Part shown: piece by piece, positions 23,853 through 34,100 of the stretch
How the letters are laid out: each line of letters begins with the position of its first letter
Position numbering within the stretch: position 1 is the stretch's first letter
Assembly (NCBI GenBank): GCA_016930375.1
Contig: JAFGGU010000008.1
Coordinates: forward strand, 1-35,356
DNA length: 35,356 bases
Source: Bacteroidales bacterium
Lineage (GTDB): Bacteria; Bacteroidota; Bacteroidia; Bacteroidales; UBA10428
Reading direction: 5' to 3'
Translations under genes and position numbers: made by a program
The notes under the pieces: model-generated
What the model saw: the letters and a program-made list of their open reading frames with translations, nothing else
The model's database searches: none
What the model was told of the DNA's origin: nothing

Positions 23853-25785
23853 TTATCTGCAGCTCTGTCCGCCGGTTCTGGCCTCTTCCCTCTTCAGTGT
23901 CGTTGGAGGCAACGGGCCTGTTCATGCCATATCCTTTGGTTACAATTCTTTCAGGCTCGACAGACGCGGAAATAAGGAATTCAACCACTGATCTGGCGCG
24001 GTTTTCTGATAATTTCTGGTTGTAATCCACATTTCCGGTGTTATCTGTATGTCCGCTGATCTCAATTCTGATTTTCGGATTATTCTGAAGAAACCTGGCA
24101 ACTTTATTCAGTTCAACAGCAGATTCCTTCTTAAGAGCGTAGGAATCGGTTTCATAAAAGACGTTCTTGAGAACGATCCGGTTACCTGTTTTCAGAGGTT
24201 GCAGGGGTATGTCTTTCAAATAGGGCTTGTCAGCCTGGTATGTATCTTTAAGGGTAAAATTCTCGGAGAAAAACAAATACCCGTTTTTAGATACATTGAG
24301 CATGTAATTGCTGTTCACAGGTATACTTACGAGGAATTCACCGGTAAGGCTGTCAGAATAGGATTGGTAGGTATTGGTGCCGGTTTCGAGGTTTACAAGT
24401 TCAAATTGAGCCCGTAACAAATGATTATCCTCTGCATCAAAAACCTTGCCTTTCATGTAGGTTGTCATCAGGGGCCTGGACTGAACCGGCAGGTCAAATA
24501 CAAAAATATCCTTACCGCTGGTTTTATTCACATCGGATGAATAATAGGCTTTGTCACCCCGCGAATTGACAACGAGGCCTATCTCATCCCGGTTGGTATT
24601 GATAGGATAGCCCAGGTTAACAGGCGTCTGCCATTTTCCGGTACTGTCTTTCCTCGAAACAAAAAGATCATAGCCTCCAAGGCCTATTTGCCCGTCAGAG
24701 GAGAAATACAGGGACTGATTATCGGGATGTATGAAGGGGGACATTTCAATACCCGGTGTGTTGATTTCCGCGCCGATATTTTCGGGAACCGACCACAGGT
24801 TATTGTCATTGAGATGAGAGACCCAGATATCATGTTTCCCCATCCCGCCGGGCCGGTCGCTTGAAAAGTATAGCGTCCGTCCGTCAGGTGTTAGGGAAGG
24901 CTGTGTTTCACGGTATACCGTGTTTATTTGTCTTCCGATGTTTCTTGGAGAGGTCCAATGGTCTCCTTCCTTCATGGAATAATACAAATCACAACGGCCA
25001 ACAGCATCATCCCTGTTGCAGCCCGTAAATACCATCATCCTTCCGTCACCGGAAAGTGTCTGTGCGCCTTCATTGTCTTCCGTATTTAAAGGCTTGCCGG
25101 CATTCTTCATTTCCTCCCAGTTACCATCGGACCAGTGACTGATAAAGAAATCTTCCTGAACCTTCTTCGTCATTTCGCCCAATGGAACAAGCCGGGTTAT
25201 GACCAGGGTTTGTTCATCAGCAGACAGACTGGGCCAGTATTCGTCATAGGTGGTATTGATAGCAGAACCCAGATTGACAGGCTCAAAATCCACGGGATTT
25301 TTCATGGCCTCCATGGAGAACTCGCACCGGACTATGCCTTCGCTGGCATCTTCTTTGTATTTATCAATGTAGGTTTTGAACGACAGGTATTTGCTGTAAC
25401 TTGACTTTGCTTTGTCATATTGTCCTTCCCTGTACTGGAGGTTGCCCAGCCGCATATACCCATAGGGATAATAGCTTTCATTTATCTTCAGCCCATCCTG
25501 GTAAGCTTCAATGGCTTTCAGCGATTGGTTTGAATCCTCATATACCTGACCCAGCATCAGGTAGGCATCCACAAATTCGGCATCTGCAGCAAGGGCAGAA
25601 AGAAAATGATTTTCGGCGCTTTTATAATCATGCAGCGTATACTGCTTAAGACCATTGTTATATGCTTCAATGGCCTTCTTTGATTTGGTGAGCGGCTTTT
25701 CCTGGGAATGAACAGAATTTGGCCACAACAGCATTCCTGTTAATAAGATCAAAAGCATGGCACTTTTCATACTATCAAAAATCAT
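23845..25785 (-). CDS. TPR / beta-propeller (PD40) / OmpA-family outer-membrane protein
   Basis: The protein has 646 residues. A signal peptide (MLLILLTGMLLWPNSVHSQ) is followed by TPR repeats (about 35-140), a six-bladed-type PD40 propeller (about 170-430, with repeated SLSADEQTLVIT, TLSGDGRMMVFT, SLTPDGRTLYFSSDRPGGMG), a CNA/carboxypeptidase-regulatory-like beta domain (about 445-520) and an OmpA peptidoglycan-binding domain (about 535-646, with ISGHTDNTGNVDYNQKLSENRA). This architecture is common in Bacteroidota and includes PorE, a T9SS-linked peptidoglycan anchor; I cannot say that this is PorE. The neighbour upstream, 8 bp away, is a T9SS cargo peptidase. The start at 25785 or the ATG at 25770 both give a workable signal peptide. 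Confidence 0.85.
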   Translation of the reverse strand: MIFDSMKSAMLLILLTGMLLWPNSVHSQEKPLTKSKKAIEAYNNGLKQYTLHDYKSAENHFLSALAADAEFVDAYLMLGQVYEDSNQSLKAIEAYQDGLKINESYYPYGYMRLGNLQYREGQYDKAKSSYSKYLSFKTYIDKYKEDASEGIVRCEFSMEAMKNPVDFEPVNLGSAINTTYDEYWPSLSADEQTLVITRLVPLGEMTKKVQEDFFISHWSDGNWEEMKNAGKPLNTEDNEGAQTLSGDGRMMVFTGCNRDDAVGRCDLYYSMKEGDHWTSPRNIGRQINTVYRETQPSLTPDGRTLYFSSDRPGGMGKHDIWVSHLNDNNLWSVPENIGAEINTPGIEMSPFIHPDNQSLYFSSDGQIGLGGYDLFVSRKDSTGKWQTPVNLGYPINTNRDEIGLVVNSRGDKAYYSSDVNKTSGKDIFVFDLPVQSRPLMTTYMKGKVFDAEDNHLLRAQFELVNLETGTNTYQSYSDSLTGEFLVSIPVNSNYMLNVSKNGYLFFSENFTLKDTYQADKPYLKDIPLQPLKTGNRIVLKNVFYETDSYALKKESAVELNKVARFLQNNPKIRIEISGHTDNTGNVDYNQKLSENRARSVVEFLISASVEPERIVTKGYGMNRPVASNDTEEGRGQNRRTELQIIE

Positions 25786-25793
25786 TCCTGCTT

Positions 25794-27701
25794 TTAATAA
25801 ACAATAAATTTAGCCTGATAAATGCCTTTCCTGTCCCTGATAATGATAAAATACATCCCGGGTGTAAGTTTGTTGAGCGTAATTACCATATGTTCCTCTG
25901 CAGTTTCCCAGGAGGACAGTATTTTGCCTGAAGAATCGGCAAGGTAAAGCGAGTAAGTGCCGGTATTACCGGTGAAGTACACATTCACCCTTTCTTTTGC
26001 AGGATTGGGAACGATCCGGAAAGTGGTTTCCCTGTCAACCGGCGTTGTATTTTGCACATCGCCTGCCTCAATGATCAGCCAGTGATTCGGGTCTGCTATA
26101 ACTGAAGTCACATTGCCGGGAAGGAATATCTTCCAGGTATTGAAATTACCGGTCTGCCGACGGGTTATTATTGTATCCCTGTTGTCAACGTTTATTTTGA
26201 ATTCCAGTGGAACGGTAAACAGCTGATTGCCGGTGGAGGTAGTCTGAAGTGAATAAATGGACAGGGTATCATTCTGTTTGCTCCAGGTGATGGAATGTAC
26301 AGGATATCCTTCACCAAAATACCATTGATCGAAGAAGGCGGTGAAGTCCTTGCCGGTAATATCATTCAGGTGATCCCTGAAGTCAATCCCGGATGCATCA
26401 CTGTTTTTGAATTTTTGAAGAAATGTTTTCAAGGTGACGAAGAAGATGCTGTCATTGTCCACTTCCTGCCGGATCATGTGGATAATTGCGGCTCCTTTGT
26501 TGTAAGTCAAACGGTAATCAAATATCCTGTCCTCGTTGTTTATTTCTTTCTCAGGCAAATAAACACTGCCACCCGGCACCGATTTGATGTAGTCGTGCAC
26601 TCCGGCCATCCATGAATCGGCAGCACTTTGGGATTTCAGGTACTGATTCGAAAGATACTCACCATAGGACGCAAATCCTTCATTGATCCAAATATCTTGC
26701 CAGGAGCTGCACGTGACAAGATCGCCGAACCACTGATGGGCAAGTTCGTGCGCAACGAGCAGGAATGAAAAGTTAACCAGGGTGGTCATGGTCTGGTGTT
26801 CCATGCCGCCTCCCAAAGGGGCAACGCAGTGCCCGTACTTTTCATCGGCAAAAGGATATTCACCGAAAAGATCCGAATAGAGCAGGATCATATCACCGGT
26901 TTTGTCGATGGCAGCCTTGTTCAGATCAAAATAATCAGTGTTGTTGTAAATATAATTCTGTACCAGGACGGAATCATTTTCGCCTGTTTTTTTAACATAG
27001 AAGCTGTAATCCATGTAATCGCTGACTGCAAATGAAATCAGGTAGTAATTGATCGGATGCCTGGATTTCCATTCGTACCTGATCCGGTTTCCGGGTAAAG
27101 GAATCTGTGCTGTCAGAATTCCGTTGGAACCGGCTTTAAGATTGCTGTCAGTGCTGAGGAACACATAAACGGAGTCTGCCTTGTCAGTGAGAACTTGTTT
27201 GCAGGGGAACCAGTTCATGGCATGGAAAGGTTCGGAGAGGGTCCATGTAATATGTTTATTCCAGGAGGAATAGAATTTGTTGTAAATGCCCGAATACGGG
27301 CCTGTGTTTTTACCCAGGCCGTTGTAGTATATTTGGAATGATGACAGATTGCCTGCATCGATGGGAGAAGTCAAAGCAATTTTTAGCTGATTCTCTGCAT
27401 GAACATAGGATACCTTTTCTCCATTCAGGGTTACCGAATCTGTTGACAGGGCATTTGAAAAATCAAATACAACATGCTGCAACGATTGTACCAGGGGATC
27501 AATCAATATGGCTACATTTCCCGAAATGTAAGTGGAACTGTCACTCACCTGGAGGTCGAGTCCGTAAAATTTAACATCATAGTTACTTCGCCCATCAGAG
27601 TTTTGTTTCAGATGAGAATAATGCCTGCCCGGACTTTCACTTATACCTCCAAGAAATCTGAAAAAAATGAATGAAACGAGAAAAAGCGATTGAATATTCA
27701 T
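25794..27701 (-). CDS. Secreted M1-family metallopeptidase with T9SS sorting domain
   Basis: The protein has 635 residues. After a signal peptide (IQSLFLVSFIFFRFLGGISES) comes an M1 N-terminal beta domain and the catalytic domain with GGGMEHQT (297-304, the GxMEN-like exopeptidase loop) and the zinc motif HELAHQW (His318, Glu319, His322) with the third ligand Glu341 in NEGFASYGEY. The C-terminal ~80 residues (FRIVPNPAKERVNVYF to YQAKFIVY) are a type A T9SS sorting domain, so the enzyme is exported through the type IX system and anchored or released at the surface. It is probably an aminopeptidase used to digest external peptides. The gene leads a cluster with the OmpA-family and MoaC-like genes. 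Confidence 0.92.
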   Translation of the reverse strand: MNIQSLFLVSFIFFRFLGGISESPGRHYSHLKQNSDGRSNYDVKFYGLDLQVSDSSTYISGNVAILIDPLVQSLQHVVFDFSNALSTDSVTLNGEKVSYVHAENQLKIALTSPIDAGNLSSFQIYYNGLGKNTGPYSGIYNKFYSSWNKHITWTLSEPFHAMNWFPCKQVLTDKADSVYVFLSTDSNLKAGSNGILTAQIPLPGNRIRYEWKSRHPINYYLISFAVSDYMDYSFYVKKTGENDSVLVQNYIYNNTDYFDLNKAAIDKTGDMILLYSDLFGEYPFADEKYGHCVAPLGGGMEHQTMTTLVNFSFLLVAHELAHQWFGDLVTCSSWQDIWINEGFASYGEYLSNQYLKSQSAADSWMAGVHDYIKSVPGGSVYLPEKEINNEDRIFDYRLTYNKGAAIIHMIRQEVDNDSIFFVTLKTFLQKFKNSDASGIDFRDHLNDITGKDFTAFFDQWYFGEGYPVHSITWSKQNDTLSIYSLQTTSTGNQLFTVPLEFKINVDNRDTIITRRQTGNFNTWKIFLPGNVTSVIADPNHWLIIEAGDVQNTTPVDRETTFRIVPNPAKERVNVYFTGNTGTYSLYLADSSGKILSSWETAEEHMVITLNKLTPGMYFIIIRDRKGIYQAKFIVY

Positions 27702-27747
27702 GGACCTGATGAATAAGATTTCAGGTTAAAATTACATAAAATTGCGC

Positions 27748-27780
27748 AAAAAAAAAGATCCCGGCTTTTACACCGGGATC
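27748..27780 (-). terminator. Strong minus-strand Rho-independent terminator upstream of the M1 peptidase gene
   Basis: GATCCCGG and CCGGGATC (27757-27764 and 27773-27780) form a perfect 8-bp stem with an 8-base loop. On the minus strand it is followed by nine T (27756-27748). The plus strand has no T-run. No minus-strand gene lies upstream, so it must end a short non-coding transcript or act as an attenuator in the M1 gene leader. Confidence 0.85.
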
Positions 27781-27857
27781 CAACACCCAAAACTAATAAA
27801 CCCTATCTGACAAAAACCTATCTTAAATTCGCTTAATATCTATTGATGTATGAATTA
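27748..27857 (-). ncRNA. Candidate small RNA or attenuated leader
   Basis: A -7-like TAAATTTG on the minus strand (27870-27863) would start a transcript near 27857 that ends at the terminator above, giving about 110 nucleotides without an ORF. No -33 TTG at the normal distance was found. The end point is well supported and the start is not. Confidence 0.35.
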
Positions 27858-27903
27858 CACCACAAATTTACGGCGTTCCTGCAAACTAGTTGTTAATTTT
27901 TCG

Positions 27904-27964
27904 GGTGATTTGTATCATATAAATAGTGTGATATTTATCTTTTTATTCGGTGATTTAAATCACC
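27904..27964. promoter_or_regulatory. Three CRP/FNR-like dyads, about 22 bp apart
   Basis: GTGAT-TTGT-ATCAT (27905-27918), GTGAT-ATTT-ATCTT (27928-27941) and the perfect GTGAT-TTAA-ATCAC (27950-27963) share the pattern GTGATnnnnATCAC, the core of CRP-family sites. Starts are 23 and 22 bp apart, about two helical turns. The remaining parts of the 27702-28072 gap (371 bp) hold the terminator and otherwise AT-rich DNA without a gene. Confidence 0.5.
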
Positions 27965-28072
27965 AATATTTCTATATTGCAGATGTGTTTTGTTTTTTTA
28001 ACAGTTATACTATTCAATTTTTCAGGATTAGCCTGCAAAATCATTAATTTTACTTAGCTAATATTTGGATTC

Positions 28073-31057
28073 ATGAACGAAACCATCCTTAACCTGGCCA
28101 TTCGCGCATCGGGTTTATTGATATCCGCCTGTGAGGATTTGCCTAAGGGAAATGGTTCCGCGATAATCAGCCGGTATTTTCAGAGTCTCATGGTAAAACC
28201 GGGAGATAATGGGCTCGTTGATGGTAAAATTTTCACGGATAAGCTCCCGGATGAGTTATGCCGGGAAATCAACAACACACTCCGGTTTGCTGAAAAAGTA
28301 TATTTGCTGCTACTGGTTCAGGATTGCCTGTTGCCGGTGTATGATACGCCCGGATTCAATGAAAACCTCAATCATCTGTTCAATTGTGTCGGTATCGATA
28401 ATACGCTGATTAACCGATTCAGGGAATTTCTCATACAGGAAGATCCGCTGACGGTGAACCAGGAGGAATACCTGTTGCTTTCTCCCCGGGGCCACACACA
28501 GGATGATATGTTGGAAGGACGTTGGATTGAGGATAATGCACCATCAAAGGTAACCCCGAATGTTCTTGAACTTGAGGAATTCAGCAGTCACCTGCTGGTG
28601 ATGTTTGTAGATCAGATCAAATCGTATGTGATCCGATGCCTGAACAAAACGGAACGCCTGTATGATGAGGACTTGAAACAACAGTGCAGGTTCAGGCTTA
28701 TAAGTCCTGGCAACGTGCTCAGTATGAAAGGAGTGCCGGTTCTTACATTTTCAGGCCTTAAGAATAAATTCCTTCATTTGCAGGAAAAAGGAGAACTTCA
28801 CCTGGCTATTGATCAGGTTAAGTATCACAGAGCTAAGGATATAAGTGGCATCCAGGATTTTTCCGCCAATGAATCGACAGGCCAGCTGATAGGCATTGTT
28901 GGCAGGGAAGGTGTGGGGAAAAGCACGCTTTTAAAACTGATTGCCGGCAAAATTAAACCTGATTCCGGCAGCATATCCATCAATGGGTATGACCTCTGGC
29001 GGTATAAATACCTTCTGAAGGGGATCATTGGTTTTGTGCCTGAGGAGGACCTGCTTTTTGAAGACCTCACCGTTTCCGATAATCTTACACTCACGGCCCG
29101 GCTTTTTTACAGCAGCCTGAGCAGAAAGGAGATTGAAACCAAAGTCAATGCCGTTTTAAGCAAGCTTGATCTTCTTGAGCTCAAGCATGTTGTGGTGGGT
29201 AATGTTCTGAGCAAGCACATTCAGCCCGGTCAGCGAAGGATGATCAACATTGCCCTTGAGTTATTGCGAGAGCCGCAGATATTGCTGGTCGACAATGCAT
29301 TGTCGGGTTTGGGTATGTCGGATGCAGCCAAGGTGATCAGGATACTCCACGATTATTCTTTCTCTGGTAATCTGGTCATAACCTCAATCAGCCAGGCTGA
29401 CAGCAGCACATTCATGCTATTCGACAAGATTTGGCTATTGGATGAAGGTGGCAGAGCTGTCTACAGTGGATCCGTGAAAGGTGCGCCTGAATACCTGCTT
29501 AGAAACCTTAAACTAGCCTATCAGGAGATGGATTACAATGATCCGGCCCAATTGCTGGATCTTGTCAATTACCGTTTGCCGGATAAGGAAGGGCAGGTTT
29601 GGAAACGTGTTGTTGAACCCTTAGAATGGCACGATCAGTTTATGCGGGAACAGGCACTGAAAGATAGTGGTCATCCGGCAAAATCTCTCTTGCCGGCCAG
29701 AATACTTAAAATACCTCCCCTTGAGGTTCAGTTGCTGATTTTTTCCATTCGCAATTTCAAATGCAAGTTTTCCCGCGTCAATGATTTCATCAAAACGGTC
29801 CTGACCGGACCTGTCATTGCGCTGCTGGTTGCCCTGTTGCTCAGGTTCAACAGTCAGGGTGAATATACCCTGCTGAGCAATGCCAACCTTCCCTTCTATC
29901 AGTTTATCAGCGTGGTACTGGCAATTTTCCTCGGTCTTGTTTTGAGCGCTGATGAAATAATCCGGGAAAGAAATATTCTGGAAAAGGAGGAATATCTCGA
30001 ATTCAGCAGGTTCAGCTACCTGAACTCGAAAATATTATACCTGTTCCCGGTCATTGCCATTCAAACATTGCTTTATGTGGGAACAGGAAACCTGATACTC
30101 GGTATCCGCGAATTATTCTGGGTTTATTGGCTGGTTCTTTTCAGCTCGGGATCTTTCGGCATTCTCCTCGGATTGTTTATTTCAACCAGCGTGCATGATT
30201 CCGGCCTGCTGCATAAAGGAGTCCTGCCCCTGATAATTGCGCTTCAGCTGATCCTGGGGGGAGGAATCATTTCCTATGATCAGCTGAATCTGGGAAGAAA
30301 TAAATACTCTCCGGTTCTGGGTGATCTGATGGTCTCGAAATGGGGCTATGAAGCTCTGGCAGTGGAACAGTTCGTGAACAATGAATATGATAAGCTAGTC
30401 TATGATGCAAATAAAAAAATAGAACAGGCCTCTTACTGCGCTTTCCAGGTTATTCCAAAACTCGAGGAAACGCTTGCTTTGTGCCGAAATACTGTTAATG
30501 AAGACAGCGCTGCGTATTACACCGGACTAATGCAAAATGAGCTGGTGAAGATTGCCAGGATGCCGGAAATATTTCCATTTGAATATACAAACAAGCTCCG
30601 GGAAATACACCAAAACGAAACGCTCCTCCAGGAAACTTCGGATTATCTCACATACCTAAGTATGCACTTTTATGAGCAGTACGAAAACTTTGTTCAGCAG
30701 AAAAACCGGCTGATGGAAAACCTGACTGATTCACTGGGCGCTGAAAAGCTGGATGAACTCCATCAAAAACATCACAATAACGCCCTGGAGAGAACCGTTA
30801 CAAACAGCAATTCTGAAGCCGAATACTTTATATCTGGCCACGATATTGTGCACAATAAGGGCGCCATTTACCAGGAACCTTCATCCAATGTGGGACGTGC
30901 ACGTTTATTCTACCCTTTGAAATTATTCAACGGACAAAAAACCGATACATTGTGGTTCAATATTTCCATTATCTGGATGCTGACTGCTTTATGCTACCTC
31001 CTTGTTCTTTTTGATGCCGGCGTGGTGATACGAAAGCTTTCCTTTAAAAGATACTGA
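28073..31057 (+). CDS. ABCG-like ATPase-permease fusion with degenerate catalytic motifs
   Basis: The protein has 994 residues. The N-terminal ~150 residues are helical and vaguely TerB-like. An ABC domain follows (about 245-470) with an intact Walker A (GREGVGKS, 277-284). The Q-loop is VPEEDLLFEDLTV (Glu for Gln), the signature is IQPGQRR instead of LSGGQ, Walker B is ILLVDNALSGLG (Asn408 in place of the catalytic Glu), and the switch His is replaced (ITSISQAD). An ABC-2 type membrane domain (helices from about 585) is interrupted by a long charged helical insert (about 755-950) before the last helix. The order ATPase-then-membrane is that of ABCG exporters. It may bind ATP but hydrolyse it poorly, or work with an intact partner. 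The GH3 fusion gene follows after 123 bp. Confidence 0.8.
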   Translation: MNETILNLAIRASGLLISACEDLPKGNGSAIISRYFQSLMVKPGDNGLVDGKIFTDKLPDELCREINNTLRFAEKVYLLLLVQDCLLPVYDTPGFNENLNHLFNCVGIDNTLINRFREFLIQEDPLTVNQEEYLLLSPRGHTQDDMLEGRWIEDNAPSKVTPNVLELEEFSSHLLVMFVDQIKSYVIRCLNKTERLYDEDLKQQCRFRLISPGNVLSMKGVPVLTFSGLKNKFLHLQEKGELHLAIDQVKYHRAKDISGIQDFSANESTGQLIGIVGREGVGKSTLLKLIAGKIKPDSGSISINGYDLWRYKYLLKGIIGFVPEEDLLFEDLTVSDNLTLTARLFYSSLSRKEIETKVNAVLSKLDLLELKHVVVGNVLSKHIQPGQRRMINIALELLREPQILLVDNALSGLGMSDAAKVIRILHDYSFSGNLVITSISQADSSTFMLFDKIWLLDEGGRAVYSGSVKGAPEYLLRNLKLAYQEMDYNDPAQLLDLVNYRLPDKEGQVWKRVVEPLEWHDQFMREQALKDSGHPAKSLLPARILKIPPLEVQLLIFSIRNFKCKFSRVNDFIKTVLTGPVIALLVALLLRFNSQGEYTLLSNANLPFYQFISVVLAIFLGLVLSADEIIRERNILEKEEYLEFSRFSYLNSKILYLFPVIAIQTLLYVGTGNLILGIRELFWVYWLVLFSSGSFGILLGLFISTSVHDSGLLHKGVLPLIIALQLILGGGIISYDQLNLGRNKYSPVLGDLMVSKWGYEALAVEQFVNNEYDKLVYDANKKIEQASYCAFQVIPKLEETLALCRNTVNEDSAAYYTGLMQNELVKIARMPEIFPFEYTNKLREIHQNETLLQETSDYLTYLSMHFYEQYENFVQQKNRLMENLTDSLGAEKLDELHQKHHNNALERTVTNSNSEAEYFISGHDIVHNKGAIYQEPSSNVGRARLFYPLKLFNGQKTDTLWFNISIIWMLTALCYLLVLFDAGVVIRKLSFKRY

Positions 31058-31180
31058 AAGCTGCTAAAACTTCGCTCAACACAATTCACCCGATTTCTCT
31101 GATTTTCCGTGTTAAAAATGCAACCCTGCAAGGTTATTCACAGTAGAATGCTTGAAAACCTATTGTAACTGAGCGATGCG

Positions 31181-34100
31181 ATGAGCAGGTATTTGCTGAA
31201 ATCACTCATAATTGGCGGGTTGCTTGTGATCCTCGCTTTATTCTCACGGTTTGATTCTTCGGACCGGATCAATGCGGAAAAACTGAAAATCAGGGATACA
31301 AAAGCAGATCCGGGTTTTCTCCTTGCTCCTTCTTCCTGGGTGGATTCTGTGCTTCAATCCCTTTCAACCGAAGAGCGCATTGCGCAAATGATAATGGTTG
31401 CCGCTTATTCCAACGGAAACAAAAAGAATGAAGCTGAGATTGCGAAACTGGTCAAAGATCAAAAGATTGGCGGGTTGGTCTTTTTTCAGGGCACACCTTT
31501 CCGGCAGGCAGAACTTACCAACCACTACCAGTCTCTTTCCACCGTGCCACTTTTTATTGCCATGGATGCGGAATGGGGCCTGGCCATGCGACTAGACAGC
31601 ACCATCAGATACCCCCGGCAACTTACACTTGGGGCGATTGATGATGAACGACTGATTTTTGACATGGGAAGCCAGATTGCCAGGCAGCTTAAACGTCTTG
31701 GAGTGCACATTAATTTTGCTCCGGTCATCGATCTGAATAACAATCCTGATAATCCCGTCATTAATAGCCGTTCGTTTGGAGGTGACAGGATTACAGTCAC
31801 ACGCAAGGCTCTTTTTTACATGATTGGTCTCGAGAACAACGGTATACTGGCAGTGGCAAAACACTTTCCGGGGCACGGAGATACAGATAAGGATTCGCAT
31901 GAAGCTTTGCCGTCCCTGAATCACTCCCGCACCCGACTTGACAGTCTTGAACTGTTTCCATTCAGGGAGCTGATCTTTAACGGATTGTCAGGTGTTATGA
32001 CCGCACATTTGCACATCCCCTCACTGGATCCCCGTGAAACAGTACCATCCTCGCTTTCTGAATTCATCATTGACTCCCTGCTTAAAAAGCAAATGAAGTT
32101 CAAAGGACTGATCTTCACAGATGCCCTGAGCATGAAGGGCATTACTGATCATTATCCACCTTTGGAAGCTGCAGAGATGGCAGTGCTTGCAGGTAATGAT
32201 ATCCTGCTTATGCCCGATGATGTTCCTGAGGTGATCAGCCACCTTGCCAAAATGATAAAGCGCGAAAAGATCGCCCGCGGAATTATTGATCAGCGTTGCA
32301 GGAAAATACTGGCTGCCAAGTACTGGGCAGGCCTGAATAATTACCAACCTGTAGACCTGGCTCATCTCCACTCCGATCTGAACAAGCCGGAATATATTGT
32401 ATTGCAACGCCAGCTGGTGGAATCATCGTTAACCGTTCTGCAAAACAGGAACAGACTCTTGCCAATCCGGCATCTCGATACACTCAGAGTGGCTTCGGTT
32501 GTATTCAGTGATCAGCTGGATACTTTTTTCCGGCAAACGCTCGGGATGTACATGCCTGTTAAAAACTTCATTGTCAAAGGAGATGGTTCGGATGATATCG
32601 GAAAAATATATTCAGAACTTAAAAAGTTCAACCTGGTTATAGCAAGCGTTCATTCCAACGAAATGAGCGTGACACAGCAATATGGCATTAAGGATATCAT
32701 GATTGAAATGGTTGACTCACTCGCCTCATGTCAGAATGTGATCCTGGACCTTTTTGGAAATCCCTACCTCCTGAACAGGTTTAAGAAACTCGGCCACCTG
32801 AAGTCTGTGCTTCTGTCCTATGAGAATTCTCCCCTGGTTCAGGAATTGTCAGCCCAGGCTTTGTTTGGAGCTTTTGATACGCGCGGGAACCTTCCTGTGA
32901 AGACGGCAAACTGGCAGGCAATTCAATCGGGAATGGATATTTCCGGACTGGGCAGACTGAAATTCACCATCCCCCTGGAAGCAGGCATGAATGTAGATAC
33001 GTTGCTGAGAATTGATGCAGTAGTCAGTAAAGCCATCGAAAATCAGGCTATCCCGGGGTGCCAGATACTGGTGGCCCGAAAGGGAAGGGTTATCATGAAT
33101 AAAACGTACGGCACTCAGGTATATAAAGGGAAACGTCCGGTTTACACCACCGATTTATATGATCTGGCATCGGTTACCAAAGTGGCAGCTACCACACAGG
33201 CCCTGATGAAATTGGTAGATGAAGGTTGTCTGGATATCAACCAGAAACTGTCGGCTTATCTCCCTTACCTTGAAAAGACCAATAAAAAAGATCTTGTCAT
33301 TAAAGATATCCTCCTGCATCAGTCGGGATTGGCGCCATTTATCCAGTTCTATTTTTCAACGCTGGAACCGGTATTTAAAAACCAGTCGCTGATCAGCAGC
33401 GTGCAAACCGATGTAAACCCGATCAGGATTGGAAACGGACAGTACCTGAACCGTTATACACACTTCGATAATGATATCATTGCTGATAAATACAGCCAGG
33501 ATTTCCCGTTGAAGGTGGCAGATAAAATGTACATCATGAAATCGTGGCCCGATACCGTTTATGAAGGCATCGCCGATTCAAGACTCAGCGGGAAAAAGGA
33601 ATATGTGTACAGCGACCTTGGGTTTATCTTGTTTAAACAATTGGTGGACAGCATTATACGGGTTCACTTTGATGTATTCCTGGATTCCGTTTTTTATGAT
33701 AAACTCGGCGCACCAAGACTATGCTTCAATCCGCTCGACAGGTTTGACGCGGATGACATCGCCCCCACGGAGAACGACCAACTGTTCAGGATGCAGCAGG
33801 TCCGTGGATATGTGCATGATCCCAGGGCGGCTATGCTTGGAGGAATAACTGGTCATGCCGGATTGTTTGGCAATTCCATGGACCTTGCCAAGTTATTGCA
33901 GATGATGTTAAATGGAGGTGAATACGGCGGTGAGCGTTTCATATCACATGAGACCATTGAACTTTTTACAAAAGAATATTCAGGGATCCCGGGTAGCCGC
34001 AGAGGATTGGGTTTTGATAAGCCTGAGCCCGACAAATCCAAACCAGGTTCTTCCTGTCTGTCGGCTTCCCCTTTAAGCTATGGCCATACGGGCTTTACAG

